Of a DNA stretch of 64,000 nt, positions 26,700 to 35,555 are shown in pieces; position 1 is the first letter of the stretch, and every line of letters starts with the position of its first letter. The notes below the pieces were generated by a model that saw only the letters and a program-made list of their open reading frames with translations, searched no databases and had not been told where the DNA came from. Source of the stretch: an uncultured Alphaproteobacteria bacterium (GTDB lineage Bacteria; Pseudomonadota; Alphaproteobacteria; HIMB59; GCA-002718135); NCBI GenBank assembly GCA_902621855.1, contig CACNNQ010000001.1, positions 310,001 through 374,000 on the forward strand. Reading direction: 5' to 3'. Both the position numbers and the translations under genes were made by a program.

Positions 26700-27823
26700 A
26701 AAAAATAAAAATATTTGTTTGCTGTACAGAACAATCTGGAGAGAATATTTGTTCAAATATTTTATCTAGAATGAATATGGATAAATACCAATTTGATGGA
26801 GTTTGTGGCAAACAATCCGAAAAATATGTTTCTAATAAAATTTATGATTTATCAGAATTTAAATCTATTGGGCTTTTTGAAATAATACTTTCAATTTCAA
26901 AATATTTAAAAATGATAAGAAGATTAAAAAACTATATTATTAAAAATGATTTTGATTTGGTTTTAACTATAGACTCACCAGATTTTAATTATAACCTTGT
27001 AAACCAATTAAGAAAATCAAATTATAAGAATAAAATAATACATGTAGTTGCTCCAACTGTTTGGGCTTGGAGATCATATAGGGCAAGGAAATTTGCAAAT
27101 ATTTTTGATGAAATTTTTCTATTGTTTAATTTTGAAAAAAAATATTTCAATTTTGATAACCTAAATAAAACTTTTATCGGGCATCCAATTTTCCATATAA
27201 AAAAAAGAGATAATAAAGAAAATTATAAATATATTTCTTTTTTACCAGGTAGTAGACAAAATGAAGTATTAAAACTTATAAAATATTTCAGTTATATTGA
27301 AAAATATATATCTAAGAATAATCTAGATTATAAAATATTTATTCCAACTTTGCCTCATCTTTCCACTTTAATTAAAGAAAATACTAAACAATGGAAAACT
27401 GAAACTATAATCTCAACTGATATAAGTAAATTTGATGAATATTATGAAGACGTTTACTTAAGTATAACTTGCTCTGGAACTGCCTCTTTAGAAATTGCCA
27501 AAAGGAATATTCCTCAAATAGTAATCTATAAACTTAATTATTTCACTGAAATTTTAATTAAGCCTTTTGTAAGAGTAAAATATGCAAATCTTATAAATAT
27601 TATAAGCAATCAAATGATTATTCCAGAAGTTGTTAACTCAAGTTTAAATGAAAATAAGTTATTAAATATTTTTCTTAATTTATTTAATGATAGAAAAAAA
27701 CAAGAAACTCAAATTAACTCAATTAATATGTATATTAAAGAAATTGTAAATGATTTTAGTCCTTATGATGTGAGTGTTAATCGTATAAATAAGTTAATTA
27801 AGTCTTCTTCCAAAGCCAATTAA
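26696..27823 (+). CDS. lpxB: Lipid-A-disaccharide synthase
   Basis: LpxB joins UDP-diacylglucosamine and lipid X into the lipid A disaccharide. It is a GT-B glycosyltransferase of family GT19, 375 residues. AGEQSGD of typical members is CTEQSGENI at about residue 10-18, [15 protein letters not shown] at about 119 and [10 protein letters not shown] at about 182 are strong signatures, and [19 protein letters not shown] at about 259-277 is the UDP-binding region. Start is TTG overlapping lpxI by 4 bases. Its last 26 bases overlap the 3' end of the convergent gltA. Confidence 0.96.
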   Translation: MKKIKIFVCCTEQSGENICSNILSRMNMDKYQFDGVCGKQSEKYVSNKIYDLSEFKSIGLFEIILSISKYLKMIRRLKNYIIKNDFDLVLTIDSPDFNYNLVNQLRKSNYKNKIIHVVAPTVWAWRSYRARKFANIFDEIFLLFNFEKKYFNFDNLNKTFIGHPIFHIKKRDNKENYKYISFLPGSRQNEVLKLIKYFSYIEKYISKNNLDYKIFIPTLPHLSTLIKENTKQWKTETIISTDISKFDEYYEDVYLSITCSGTASLEIAKRNIPQIVIYKLNYFTEILIKPFVRVKYANLINIISNQMIIPEVVNSSLNENKLLNIFLNLFNDRKKQETQINSINMYIKEIVNDFSPYDVSVNRINKLIKSSSKAN

Positions 27824-29156
27824 AAATTGATTTTTTTTCTCTAGAAGATTCAACTTGATATGGTCTAGCTTTATAACCTGTGTATAACTGACGAGGTCTG
27901 CCAATTTTATTAATAGGATCTTCAATCATTTCTTTCCATTGTGATATCCATCCTACAGTTCTACCAATTGCAAATAGCACCGTAAACATGCTTGTAGGGA
28001 AACCTAATGCTTTTAGAATTATACCTGAATAGAAGTCTACATTAGGAAACAATTTTTTACTGATAAAGTATTCATCTTTTAAAGCTATTTTTTCTAATTC
28101 AATTGCAATTTTAAGCAATGGATCATCTTGCATATTTAACTCTTCTAAAACCTCATGGGCACTTTCTTTCATTACTGTGGCTCTAGGATCATAGTTCTTA
28201 TAGACTCTATGCCCAAAACCCATTAACCTAAAAGAGTCATTTTTATCTTTAGCTTTATCTATGAATTTTTGTATATTTGATACATCACCAATTTCTTCTA
28301 GCATTTTAATTACTGCTTCATTAGCTCCGCCATGAGCTGGCCCCCATAAAGACGCAATTCCAGCAGCTATACATGCAAAAGGATTAGCCCCCGATGAACC
28401 TGCTAATCTTACAGTTGAAGTAGAGGCATTTTGTTCATGATCTGCGTGCAAAGTAAAAAATCTATCCATTGCCCTAACAATTTTTGGACTCACTTTATAA
28501 TCTTCTGATGGTACGGAAAATGTCATGTACAAAAAATTCTCTGCATAAGAAAGATCATTTCTTGGATAGACAAATGGTTGACCTATGGAATATTTATAAG
28601 CCATTGCACCTATCGTTGGAATTTTTGCTATTAACCTATGACAGGCTATCATTCTTTGATTAATATCTGAAAAATCAGTACTGTCATGATAAAAGGCCGA
28701 AAGGGCACCAACAACACCTACCATTATTGCCATTGGGTGTGCATCTCTTCGAAAACCTCTATATAAATTTACTAGTTGCTCATGCAACATTGTATGATTA
28801 GTGATTACATCTTTAAATTTCTGCTTATCTTCAGGAGATGGTAATTCGCCATGTAGTAAAAGATAACAAACTTCAAGGAACTCACTTTTCGATGCTAAAT
28901 CGTGGATATCATAGCCTCTATGACGCAGAATTCCTTTGTCACCATCAATATATGTTATTCCAGATTCACATGAAGCAGTTGAAGTAAATCCTGGGTCAAA
29001 AGTAAATAAACCAGTTTCTTGATAGAGTTTACGAATATCCAAGACATTTGGACCATCTTTACTTTCAATAAGGGGTATATGATATGATTTACCAGTATCA
29101 TTATTAAATAGAGTAAATTGTTTGTCGTTTACTTTTTTATCTTCGTAGTCCGCCAT
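27798..29156 (-). CDS. gltA: Citrate synthase
   Basis: GltA condenses acetyl-CoA with oxaloacetate. The 452-residue protein is a type II, hexameric-type citrate synthase with the N-terminal beta-domain. LRHRGYDI at about residue 77, the histidines of [14 protein letters not shown] at about 237, [11 protein letters not shown] at about 272 and [14 protein letters not shown] at about 313, and the catalytic Asp of NVDFYSG at about 375 are present. AGAGGTG at 29164-29170, inside the end of gltX, is a good Shine-Dalgarno, unlike most genes here. It is the last gene of a run from the ppiD-like gene, and its 3' end overlaps lpxB. Confidence 0.97.
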   Translation of the reverse strand: MADYEDKKVNDKQFTLFNNDTGKSYHIPLIESKDGPNVLDIRKLYQETGLFTFDPGFTSTASCESGITYIDGDKGILRHRGYDIHDLASKSEFLEVCYLLLHGELPSPEDKQKFKDVITNHTMLHEQLVNLYRGFRRDAHPMAIMVGVVGALSAFYHDSTDFSDINQRMIACHRLIAKIPTIGAMAYKYSIGQPFVYPRNDLSYAENFLYMTFSVPSEDYKVSPKIVRAMDRFFTLHADHEQNASTSTVRLAGSSGANPFACIAAGIASLWGPAHGGANEAVIKMLEEIGDVSNIQKFIDKAKDKNDSFRLMGFGHRVYKNYDPRATVMKESAHEVLEELNMQDDPLLKIAIELEKIALKDEYFISKKLFPNVDFYSGIILKALGFPTSMFTVLFAIGRTVGWISQWKEMIEDPINKIGRPRQLYTGYKARPYQVESSREKKSIFNWLWKKT

Positions 29157-29158
29157 AT

Positions 29159-30559
29159 TTAATCACCTCTATATTGATTTAATCTATCAATAGTATCTTT
29201 TTTACCTAATATTACAAAAATATCAGAAATTGAAGGTCCTTGATAGGAATTTATTAATAAAAATCTAATTGGTTTACCTAAAACTGGGAATTTAATTTCA
29301 TTTTTTTTTAAAAAATCATTAATGACATTTTGAATATTATCTCTATTCCAATCATTTATTTCTCTAATTAAATTTAAAAACTCTTTATAAATACTATCAA
29401 ATTCTGAGTTTAGTTTTTCTGTTTTATTTATTTTATAATTTTCATCAAAATAAACCTTAATTGAGTCATTCAAATCACTTAATTTTTTGATATCTTTTTT
29501 ATAAACATTAAAAATATTTTTCATTTTTGTATTATCTTTTTGAAGGAATTTATTTAATTCAACATCACCTTGACAATAATTGATAAATTCTTCTATCCCA
29601 TTTTCTTTTCTTAAATAAAAATTATTGAAAAAATTTAATTTATCAAAACTAAATACACTAGATGATTTAGATAAATTAGATATTTCAAAATTTTCAATTA
29701 TTTCGTCTAATTCAATTGTTTCTGACTTCTCATTATTATTGGACCAACCTAAAAGTATAAGATTGTTAATAATAGCTTCCTTTAAATATCCAATATTTTT
29801 CAAATCTAAAATATTAACTGCACCATGTCTTTTTGATAATTTTGTCCCATCTTCTCCATGAATAAGTGGTATATGAGCATATTGAGGTACATCCCAATTC
29901 ATAAATTTATAAATATAGTATTGTCTAAATGTATTAATAAAATGATCATCACCTCTTATTATGTAATTGATTCCTAAATCATGATCATCAACTACTACGG
30001 ATAACATATAGGTAGGTGTTTGATCTTTTCTTATTAAAATAAAATCATCTAATTCTAAATTTGCTACAGAAACGTCTCCTTGAATTGTATCATTGATTTT
30101 TAAATTTCCTTCATCTGGTACGTCTAATCGAACTACAAAATTCTCATCTTTAGTTTGAATATTATTATCATTTTTACATTCAATACATATTTTTTTAGAA
30201 TAGTTTTTATTTTCTCTAATTAGTTTCCTTTGGTGAGCAATTTTTTCTTCAGAACATACACATTTAAATGCTCGCTTTTTTTGTAGTAATTCTCTAGCAA
30301 TTTCTTGATGTCTTGATAATCTTTTGGACTGAACTTGAATTTCCTCATCCCAATTAAGCCCAAGCCATTTTAAAGAATTAGTTATGTTATCTGTGTATTC
30401 TTGTTTTGATCTTTCATGATCTGTATCTTCAATTCTCAGGTAGAATTTAGATGATGCTGATTTCTTACTTATAATATAATTAATTAGAGCTGTTCTAGCA
30501 CCTCCAAGATGAAGATTACCAGTAGGAGAGGGTGCAAATCGTGTTTTTAACATAGTCAT
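29159..30559 (-). CDS. gltX: Glutamyl-tRNA synthetase
   Basis: GltX charges tRNA-Glu. The class I signature is [20 protein letters not shown] at about residues 8-27 (HIGH motif as HLGG), and KLSKRHG at about 238 is the KMSKS motif. An anticodon-binding domain of about 130 Lys-rich residues follows. Cys and His residues in [11 protein letters not shown] at about 99 with CIECK at about 121 form a zinc-like cluster, as in many bacterial enzymes. Two ATGs (30559 and 30553) are possible. Alphaproteobacteria often carry two gltX genes, one charging tRNA-Gln; I cannot say which type this is. Confidence 0.95.
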   Translation of the reverse strand: MTMLKTRFAPSPTGNLHLGGARTALINYIISKKSASSKFYLRIEDTDHERSKQEYTDNITNSLKWLGLNWDEEIQVQSKRLSRHQEIARELLQKKRAFKCVCSEEKIAHQRKLIRENKNYSKKICIECKNDNNIQTKDENFVVRLDVPDEGNLKINDTIQGDVSVANLELDDFILIRKDQTPTYMLSVVVDDHDLGINYIIRGDDHFINTFRQYYIYKFMNWDVPQYAHIPLIHGEDGTKLSKRHGAVNILDLKNIGYLKEAIINNLILLGWSNNNEKSETIELDEIIENFEISNLSKSSSVFSFDKLNFFNNFYLRKENGIEEFINYCQGDVELNKFLQKDNTKMKNIFNVYKKDIKKLSDLNDSIKVYFDENYKINKTEKLNSEFDSIYKEFLNLIREINDWNRDNIQNVINDFLKKNEIKFPVLGKPIRFLLINSYQGPSISDIFVILGKKDTIDRLNQYRGD

Positions 30560-30579
30560 CTTAAAATTAAGATAAACTA

Positions 30580-31206
30580 TTAATTATATTTTCTTATAAT
30601 ACCAGATAAAGTCCCTTGGACTTGGATTTCACCTGCTTCATATACCTTAGTCTGAAAACTTTGATTAGCAGGAATTAACAAGACCTTGTTTCGATCAAAT
30701 TTTATAGTTTTTAGAGTAACTTCGTTATCTTGTGTAATAACAGCTGCAATTTTTCCATTTTCAACATTATTCGTCTTTTTTATCACAGCAATATCACCGT
30801 CAAATATTCCTTTATCTATCATAGATAAACCTTTTACTTTTAATCCAAAATATTTAGCATTTGGTGATGTCATTGAAGAGGGTACAGAAACAAACTCATC
30901 AGCATTTTCAATAGCTTCTATTGCTTCACCTGCAGCTATTGCACCAATTAATGGTATATTAATGCTATTAGACAAAGAATTTTCATTATCAATATTATCT
31001 TTATTAATAATTTCCATTGCTCTTGCTTTGTGCTTTAATCTTTTAATAAAACCTCTTTCTTCTAGACTTGTTATTAATCTATGAATACCTGACTTTGATT
31101 TCAGATTAACTGCGCTTTTCATTTCCTCAAAAGAAGGGGAGATTTCATTACTTGAAATGTAATTTTTTAAGTAATCGTATAGCTCTTTTTGTTTTTTTGT
31201 TAGCAT
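30580..31206 (-). CDS. lexA: LexA repressor
   Basis: LexA represses SOS genes and cleaves itself with RecA help. The N-terminal winged helix shows LTKKQKELYDYLKNYI and the recognition helix around KSKSGIHRLI at about residue 39. The cleavage site is the Ala-Gly in GAIAAGEAIEA at about 84; the catalytic Ser is in GLSMIDKGIFDGD at about 119 and the Lys in EVTLKTI at about 160. I place the start at ATG 31206: an upstream in-frame start at 31236 would put the LexA box inside the gene and add residues unlike the family. It lies within the trp-gltA run. Confidence 0.96.
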   Translation of the reverse strand: MLTKKQKELYDYLKNYISSNEISPSFEEMKSAVNLKSKSGIHRLITSLEERGFIKRLKHKARAMEIINKDNIDNENSLSNSINIPLIGAIAAGEAIEAIENADEFVSVPSSMTSPNAKYFGLKVKGLSMIDKGIFDGDIAVIKKTNNVENGKIAAVITQDNEVTLKTIKFDRNKVLLIPANQSFQTKVYEAGEIQVQGTLSGIIRKYN

Positions 31207-31210
31207 TATT

Positions 31211-31225
31211 GTTCTATATATGTTC
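31211..31225. promoter_or_regulatory. LexA operator (SOS box) of lexA
   Basis: GTTC-N7-GTTC at 31211-31225, with N7 TATATAT, is an exact match to the alphaproteobacterial SOS box. It ends 4 bases upstream of the lexA ATG on the minus strand. A weaker GATC-N7-GAAC at 31231-31245 next to it has one mismatch and could bind a second dimer. Placement shows lexA autoregulation. Operator sequence: seen; function: known for the clade. Confidence 0.9.
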
Positions 31226-31274
31226 TTTAAGATCAAAACAAGAACAAATATAAAAATATATATTTTTCAGTTAG

Positions 31275-31730
31275 TTAAATATTAGATTTACCACCTGTTT
31301 TTGACAATAGATGAATATTTTGTATCTTAATTTTTTTATTTAAGTACTTACACATATCATAAATTGTAAGACAACTAATTGTAACGGCGGTTAATGCCTC
31401 CATTTCCACACCAGTATTTGCGTTTGTTTTAACTGTACTTTTGACAATAAGGCTTAATTTTTTATCATTTTTTATAACCTCAATATTTATGTGATTGATT
31501 GGAATATTATGACAAAGCGGTATCAATCTTGAAGTTTCTTTTGCACCCATAATACCACCAATAATAGCAGTTTTTTCAAGGTTCCCTTTTTTTGTCTCAA
31601 ATGATTTTATTTTTTTATATGTTTCTTCATCAAATTTAATTTCACCTGAGGCAACTGCTACTCTTTCTGTGACATCTTTATTTGATACGTCAATTATATA
31701 TGGATTTCCCTTTTTATTAATATGACTCAT
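31275..31730 (-). CDS. moaC: Cyclic pyranopterin monophosphate synthase
   Basis: MoaC makes cyclic pyranopterin monophosphate in molybdenum cofactor synthesis. The 151-residue protein is complete: MVDVSxKxVTxR-like IDVSNKDVTERVAVASG at the N-terminus, GIMGAKETSRLIPLCHNIP at about residue 59-77 with the catalytic His, and GVEMEALTAVTISCLTIYDM at about 106-125 with its conserved Glu. It ends SKTGGKSNI. It overlaps trpC by 14 bases. The moeA gene, which usually follows moaC before lexA in Alphaproteobacteria, is missing. Confidence 0.96.
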   Translation of the reverse strand: MSHINKKGNPYIIDVSNKDVTERVAVASGEIKFDEETYKKIKSFETKKGNLEKTAIIGGIMGAKETSRLIPLCHNIPINHINIEVIKNDKKLSLIVKSTVKTNANTGVEMEALTAVTISCLTIYDMCKYLNKKIKIQNIHLLSKTGGKSNI

Positions 31731-32517
31731 TTAGAAGTAATTCTCCAATTTTCTTTTCTTTATCTTTAGATTTTAACAAACTTTCTCCAATTAAAAAATT
31801 ATATATCCCTGTTGAATTAAATTTTTTTATATCGTCAGAATTTTTAATGCCACTTTCTGCAATTAAAATATAATCATTAGTTAAATTTTTATTCAAATTT
31901 ATTGAGTTATTTAAATTGATTTCAAGACTTTTAAGGTTTCTATTATTAATTCCAATCACAGGGTAATCTAATTTGATTGCTCTTTTAAGTTCCTCTTCAT
32001 CATGAACTTCTATAATACAATCTAATTTTAATTCATTAGCATAATTTATAAATTCCATTGCTTGAGTGTCTGATAATATTGATAAAATTAATAATATACA
32101 ATCGGCTTGATAAATCTTACTTTCTAAAATTTGATATTTATCAATAATAAAATCTTTTCTTAAAATAGGTAAATTTGTTTTCTTTTTAACCAGAGATAAA
32201 TGATCAATATTGCCTAAAAAATATTTACTCTCTGTTAAAATTGATAATGCTCCTACACCAGATCTTTCATATAAAATAGCAATGTCTTCTGGTATATAAT
32301 CTGAAATTATTTCACCTGCACTTGGGCTTTGTTTTTTTACTTCACCAATTATAAAATTATTTTTATTTTTTTGAGCTGAAATTAATTTTTCTTTAAAATC
32401 ACGTTTCTCTAATTTCGAGGAAATTAATTTTTCTAATGTTTTAAAAGAACATCTTTTTTTTGTTTCTTCTAATTCTTTAGATTTATCTTCACAAATTTTA
32501 TTAAGAATATTAACCAT
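31717..32517 (-). CDS. trpC: Indole-3-glycerol-phosphate synthase
   Basis: TrpC closes the indole ring in tryptophan synthesis. The TIM barrel of 266 residues shows IGEVKKQSPSAGEI at about 57 with the catalytic Lys, VLxKDFI-like LRKDFIIDKYQI at about 119, the active Glu in IIEVHDEEEL at about 171, GINNRNLKSLEINL at about 193 and IAESGIKNSDDI at about 222. It is monofunctional, without a trpF extension. It overlaps trpD by 8 bases and moaC by 14, and lies in the order trpE-G-D-C. Confidence 0.97.
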   Translation of the reverse strand: MVNILNKICEDKSKELEETKKRCSFKTLEKLISSKLEKRDFKEKLISAQKNKNNFIIGEVKKQSPSAGEIISDYIPEDIAILYERSGVGALSILTESKYFLGNIDHLSLVKKKTNLPILRKDFIIDKYQILESKIYQADCILLILSILSDTQAMEFINYANELKLDCIIEVHDEEELKRAIKLDYPVIGINNRNLKSLEINLNNSINLNKNLTNDYILIAESGIKNSDDIKKFNSTGIYNFLIGESLLKSKDKEKKIGELLLNESY

Positions 32518-33511
32518 TAGTTACTGAGTAAACAAAATCTTTTGTAATACCTTCATCTAAAACTTTATGAGCAATTTTAAAGCCTTCTGTAAGATTCTTA
32601 GCCTTTCCACTTAAATATATTGCTGCACCAGCATTTATTGCTACTATGTTTTGATAGGGTTTATTATTTCCGTTTATCATATTCAAAAATGCATATGAAT
32701 TAAAGTCTGGATTTCCTCCTTTAATTTCTTCTATTTTGATATAGTCATATCCATAGTCTTTTGGGTCAAATACGAATTCATTAATTTTATTGTCTTTTAA
32801 TTCATTTATTAAAGTTTTATCTGAAAGACTTATTTCATCTAAACCATCTAAACCATGAACAACTAAAGCTCTTTCAGAACCTAACTCCTTCAAACAGTTA
32901 CAATGCATTGAAACAAGTTCTTTAGAATAAACTCCTAATAATTGTATTTTAGCATTAGCTGGATTTGTAAGCGGGCCAAGTAAATTAAAAATAGTTCTAG
33001 TACCTAGGTTTTTTCTAACATTTATAACATTTTTCATTGCTGAATGGTGGTTCTGCGCATACAAAAAACAAAAGTTTTGATTAGTTAAAGAATTTTCAAG
33101 TTCATTTGTATCACTTGTAATTTTAAAACCCATATCTTCTAGCATATCTGCAGATCCACATTTTGAACTTACTGATCTATTTCCATGCTTAGCTATTTTG
33201 ATTCCTGCACTTGCTGCTACTATTGCAGCACTTGTAGAAATATTTAATGTATCTTTCATATCTCCGCCGGTTCCACATGTATCAACAGTATTTTGAGGAG
33301 AATTAATTTTTAAGGATTTTTCTCTCATTACTTTTGCTGCACCAATTATTTCCTCCTTAGTCTCACCTTTTAATTTTAAACCAATAAGGATAGATGTAAT
33401 TTTAATATCATCTAATTCTCCACTCATAATTTTATCAAATATGTACATACTCTCTTCAATATTCAGACTTTGTTGTTCGAGAATTTTATTTAATATTAAA
33501 GTTTGATCCAT
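32510..33511 (-). CDS. trpD: Anthranilate phosphoribosyltransferase
   Basis: TrpD joins anthranilate to phosphoribosyl pyrophosphate. The PRPP loop VDTCGTGGDMKDTLNISTSA lies at about residues 76-95, KHGNRSVSSKCGSADMLE at about 108-125 is the anthranilate channel, and NVRKNLGTRTIFNLLGPLTN at about 163-182 follows. At 333 residues it is complete. It shares one base with the trpG stop/start junction and overlaps trpC by 8 bases, indicating coupled translation of the pathway enzymes. Confidence 0.97.
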   Translation of the reverse strand: MDQTLILNKILEQQSLNIEESMYIFDKIMSGELDDIKITSILIGLKLKGETKEEIIGAAKVMREKSLKINSPQNTVDTCGTGGDMKDTLNISTSAAIVAASAGIKIAKHGNRSVSSKCGSADMLEDMGFKITSDTNELENSLTNQNFCFLYAQNHHSAMKNVINVRKNLGTRTIFNLLGPLTNPANAKIQLLGVYSKELVSMHCNCLKELGSERALVVHGLDGLDEISLSDKTLINELKDNKINEFVFDPKDYGYDYIKIEEIKGGNPDFNSYAFLNMINGNNKPYQNIVAINAGAAIYLSGKAKNLTEGFKIAHKVLDEGITKDFVYSVTNG

Positions 33512-34080
33512 TATTTTGCTAAATTTAAAAAGTTTTTTAAAATAATTTTACCCATATCAGTACCTATACTTTCTGGATGAAATTGTAGACCAAATATTGG
33601 TAATTTTTTATGTGCAATACCCATTATGATCTTATTATTTGTTTCAGCAGTAATTAAAAATTCTTTAGGCATAGTTTTTTTATCAATTATAAGAGAATGA
33701 TATCTAGTAGCTTTAAACTTTCTTTCTACATTTTTAAATATAGAGTGGCCATAGTGATTAATTGTATCAACTTTTCCGTGCATGATTTCTTTGCACTTAA
33801 CAATTTTACCTCCAAAAGCTTGACCAATAGTTTGATGTCCTAGGCAAATACCAAGTATAGGAAATTGTTTTGATAATTCTGTAACGATATTAAGACTCAT
33901 GCCTGCTTCATTTGGTGTGCAAGGACCCGGCGAAATAACGATTGATTTAGGTTTTAATTTACGAATTTTATTTATAGAAATTTTGTCATTTCTAATAACA
34001 ACAACCTTCTGATTTAAATCCATTAAGTAGTGTTTTACATTGTAAGTAAAACTATCATAATTATCTATAAGCAATATCAT
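33511..34080 (-). CDS. trpG: Anthranilate synthase component II (glutamine amidotransferase)
   Basis: TrpG supplies ammonia from glutamine to TrpE. The class I amidotransferase triad is seen as the Cys in LGICLGHQTIGQAFGG at about residue 77, and the His and Glu in LQFHPESIGT at about 168. ISPGPCTPNEAG at about 50 is the oxyanion region. Length 189 residues. It is separate from trpE, unlike the fused trpEG of rhizobia. It overlaps trpE by 4 bases. The enzyme may also serve as PabA for folate, as in some bacteria, though a pabA-specific partner is not seen here. Confidence 0.96.
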   Translation of the reverse strand: MILLIDNYDSFTYNVKHYLMDLNQKVVVIRNDKISINKIRKLKPKSIVISPGPCTPNEAGMSLNIVTELSKQFPILGICLGHQTIGQAFGGKIVKCKEIMHGKVDTINHYGHSIFKNVERKFKATRYHSLIIDKKTMPKEFLITAETNNKIIMGIAHKKLPIFGLQFHPESIGTDMGKIILKNFLNLAK

Positions 34081-35555
34081 ATATCAAATTTGTATGAATC
34101 CTCAGCTGCTGCCATTAAAGCACCTGCTTTATTTAAAATTTCTTGATGTTCATTTTTTGGGACAGAATCATAAACTATCCCAGCACCAGCTTGGATATAT
34201 AATTTATTATCTTTTACAAGCCCAGTTCTTAAACTAATGCATGTATCCATGTCTCCATTAGAATCAAAATAACCCATACAACCAGCATAAAAACTTCTAT
34301 TTAAGTTTTCAAGTTCCTCTATGATTTCTATCGCTCTTATTTTTGGGGCACCAGAAACTGTACCTGCTGGAAATCCAGCCATTAAAGCATCTAGAGCATC
34401 TAAATTATTTTCTATTTTTCCTTCTACGTTTGAAACTATATGCATTACATGAGAGTAATATTCTATAATCATCTTTTCAGTAACATTCACTGTCCCTTTT
34501 TTTGAAACTCGACCAACATCATTTCTTCCTAAATCTAAAAGCATCAAGTGTTCCGCAAGTTCTTTTTTATCGCTAAGTAAATCATTAGATAAGAACATAT
34601 CTTCAGATATATTCTTGCCTCTTTTTCTCGTACCAGCAATTGGCCTTATCGTAACTTTTTTATTCCTCAATTGAACCATTAATTCTGGACTAGATGCAAC
34701 AAGGCCCATTTTATCAAAGTTAAGATTTACTAAATAAGGAGAAGGGTTTAGTCGTCTTAAAGATCTATAAAGATTTACAGCCTTTAATTTATATTTTGTT
34801 TCAAATCTTTGCGATGGGACAACTTGGAAGATATCTCCATTTTTAATATACTCTTTTGCTTTATTTACTATTTTATAAAATTGTTCTTTTTTGAAATTCG
34901 ATTTAAATTTCAACTTAACTTTTTTATTTTTAATTTTTTCAGGCTTTAAAATACTTTTTTCTAACTTCTTAATTGTTTTTTCAATAAGTAATTTATTTTT
35001 TTTATAGGCATTTTTTGCTGATATTTTTTTACTTGGATAAGTAATTGTCATAAGAGAAATTATATCTTTTATATTGTCAAAAACAGCTACTATTTTTGGT
35101 CTAATTAAAATTGCATCAGGTATTTTTATATTGTCCTTATTACTGAGTTTAATATTTTCAATATATTGAATCATTGGATATCCTAAATACCCAACTAGTG
35201 TTGGGAAAGGTACATCAATTTCATTATTTTTAAATTTTGAAATCTTTACAAGTTCCTTAAGACTCTGAATTGGCTTTTGTTGTAGTTTGTAATCATAATT
35301 ATGATCTAGATACATAATTTTTGCCTTACCTTTTTCAACTTTCCAAATTAAATCCGGATCACAACCAAGTAATGAGTAACGACCTCTTATACTGCCGCCC
35401 TCAACAGACTCTAGCAAAAAAGAATATTTTTGATTCTTGCTAATTTTTAATAATGATGAAAAAGGTGTTTCAATATCGGCAATCAAATTTTTTTTTATAA
35501 CTTGGGGAATACCTTTATTGTAATTTGAAATGAATTTTTTTACTTCGTTGCTCAT
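34077..35555 (-). CDS. trpE: Anthranilate synthase component I
   Basis: TrpE makes anthranilate from chorismate. The 492-residue protein has the N-terminal LLES motif (SFLLESVEGGSIRGRYSLLG at about 46-65) which binds feedback tryptophan, so allosteric inhibition is probably kept. The C-terminal chorismate-binding domain shows FQVVPSQRFE at about 243, SPELMVQLRNKKVTIRPIAG at about 288 and LVRNDVGR-like LDLGRNDVGRV at about 347. GAPKIRAIEIIEELE is at about 404. It begins within the end of the ppiD-like gene (4 bases) and feeds into trpG. No attenuator is visible because no leader space exists. Confidence 0.97.
   Translation of the reverse strand: MSNEVKKFISNYNKGIPQVIKKNLIADIETPFSSLLKISKNQKYSFLLESVEGGSIRGRYSLLGCDPDLIWKVEKGKAKIMYLDHNYDYKLQQKPIQSLKELVKISKFKNNEIDVPFPTLVGYLGYPMIQYIENIKLSNKDNIKIPDAILIRPKIVAVFDNIKDIISLMTITYPSKKISAKNAYKKNKLLIEKTIKKLEKSILKPEKIKNKKVKLKFKSNFKKEQFYKIVNKAKEYIKNGDIFQVVPSQRFETKYKLKAVNLYRSLRRLNPSPYLVNLNFDKMGLVASSPELMVQLRNKKVTIRPIAGTRKRGKNISEDMFLSNDLLSDKKELAEHLMLLDLGRNDVGRVSKKGTVNVTEKMIIEYYSHVMHIVSNVEGKIENNLDALDALMAGFPAGTVSGAPKIRAIEIIEELENLNRSFYAGCMGYFDSNGDMDTCISLRTGLVKDNKLYIQAGAGIVYDSVPKNEHQEILNKAGALMAAAEDSYKFDI

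Noticed and set aside
31207-31236. Longer lexA reading
   Set aside because: It would place the SOS box inside the gene; the family start MLTKKQ fits ATG 31206.
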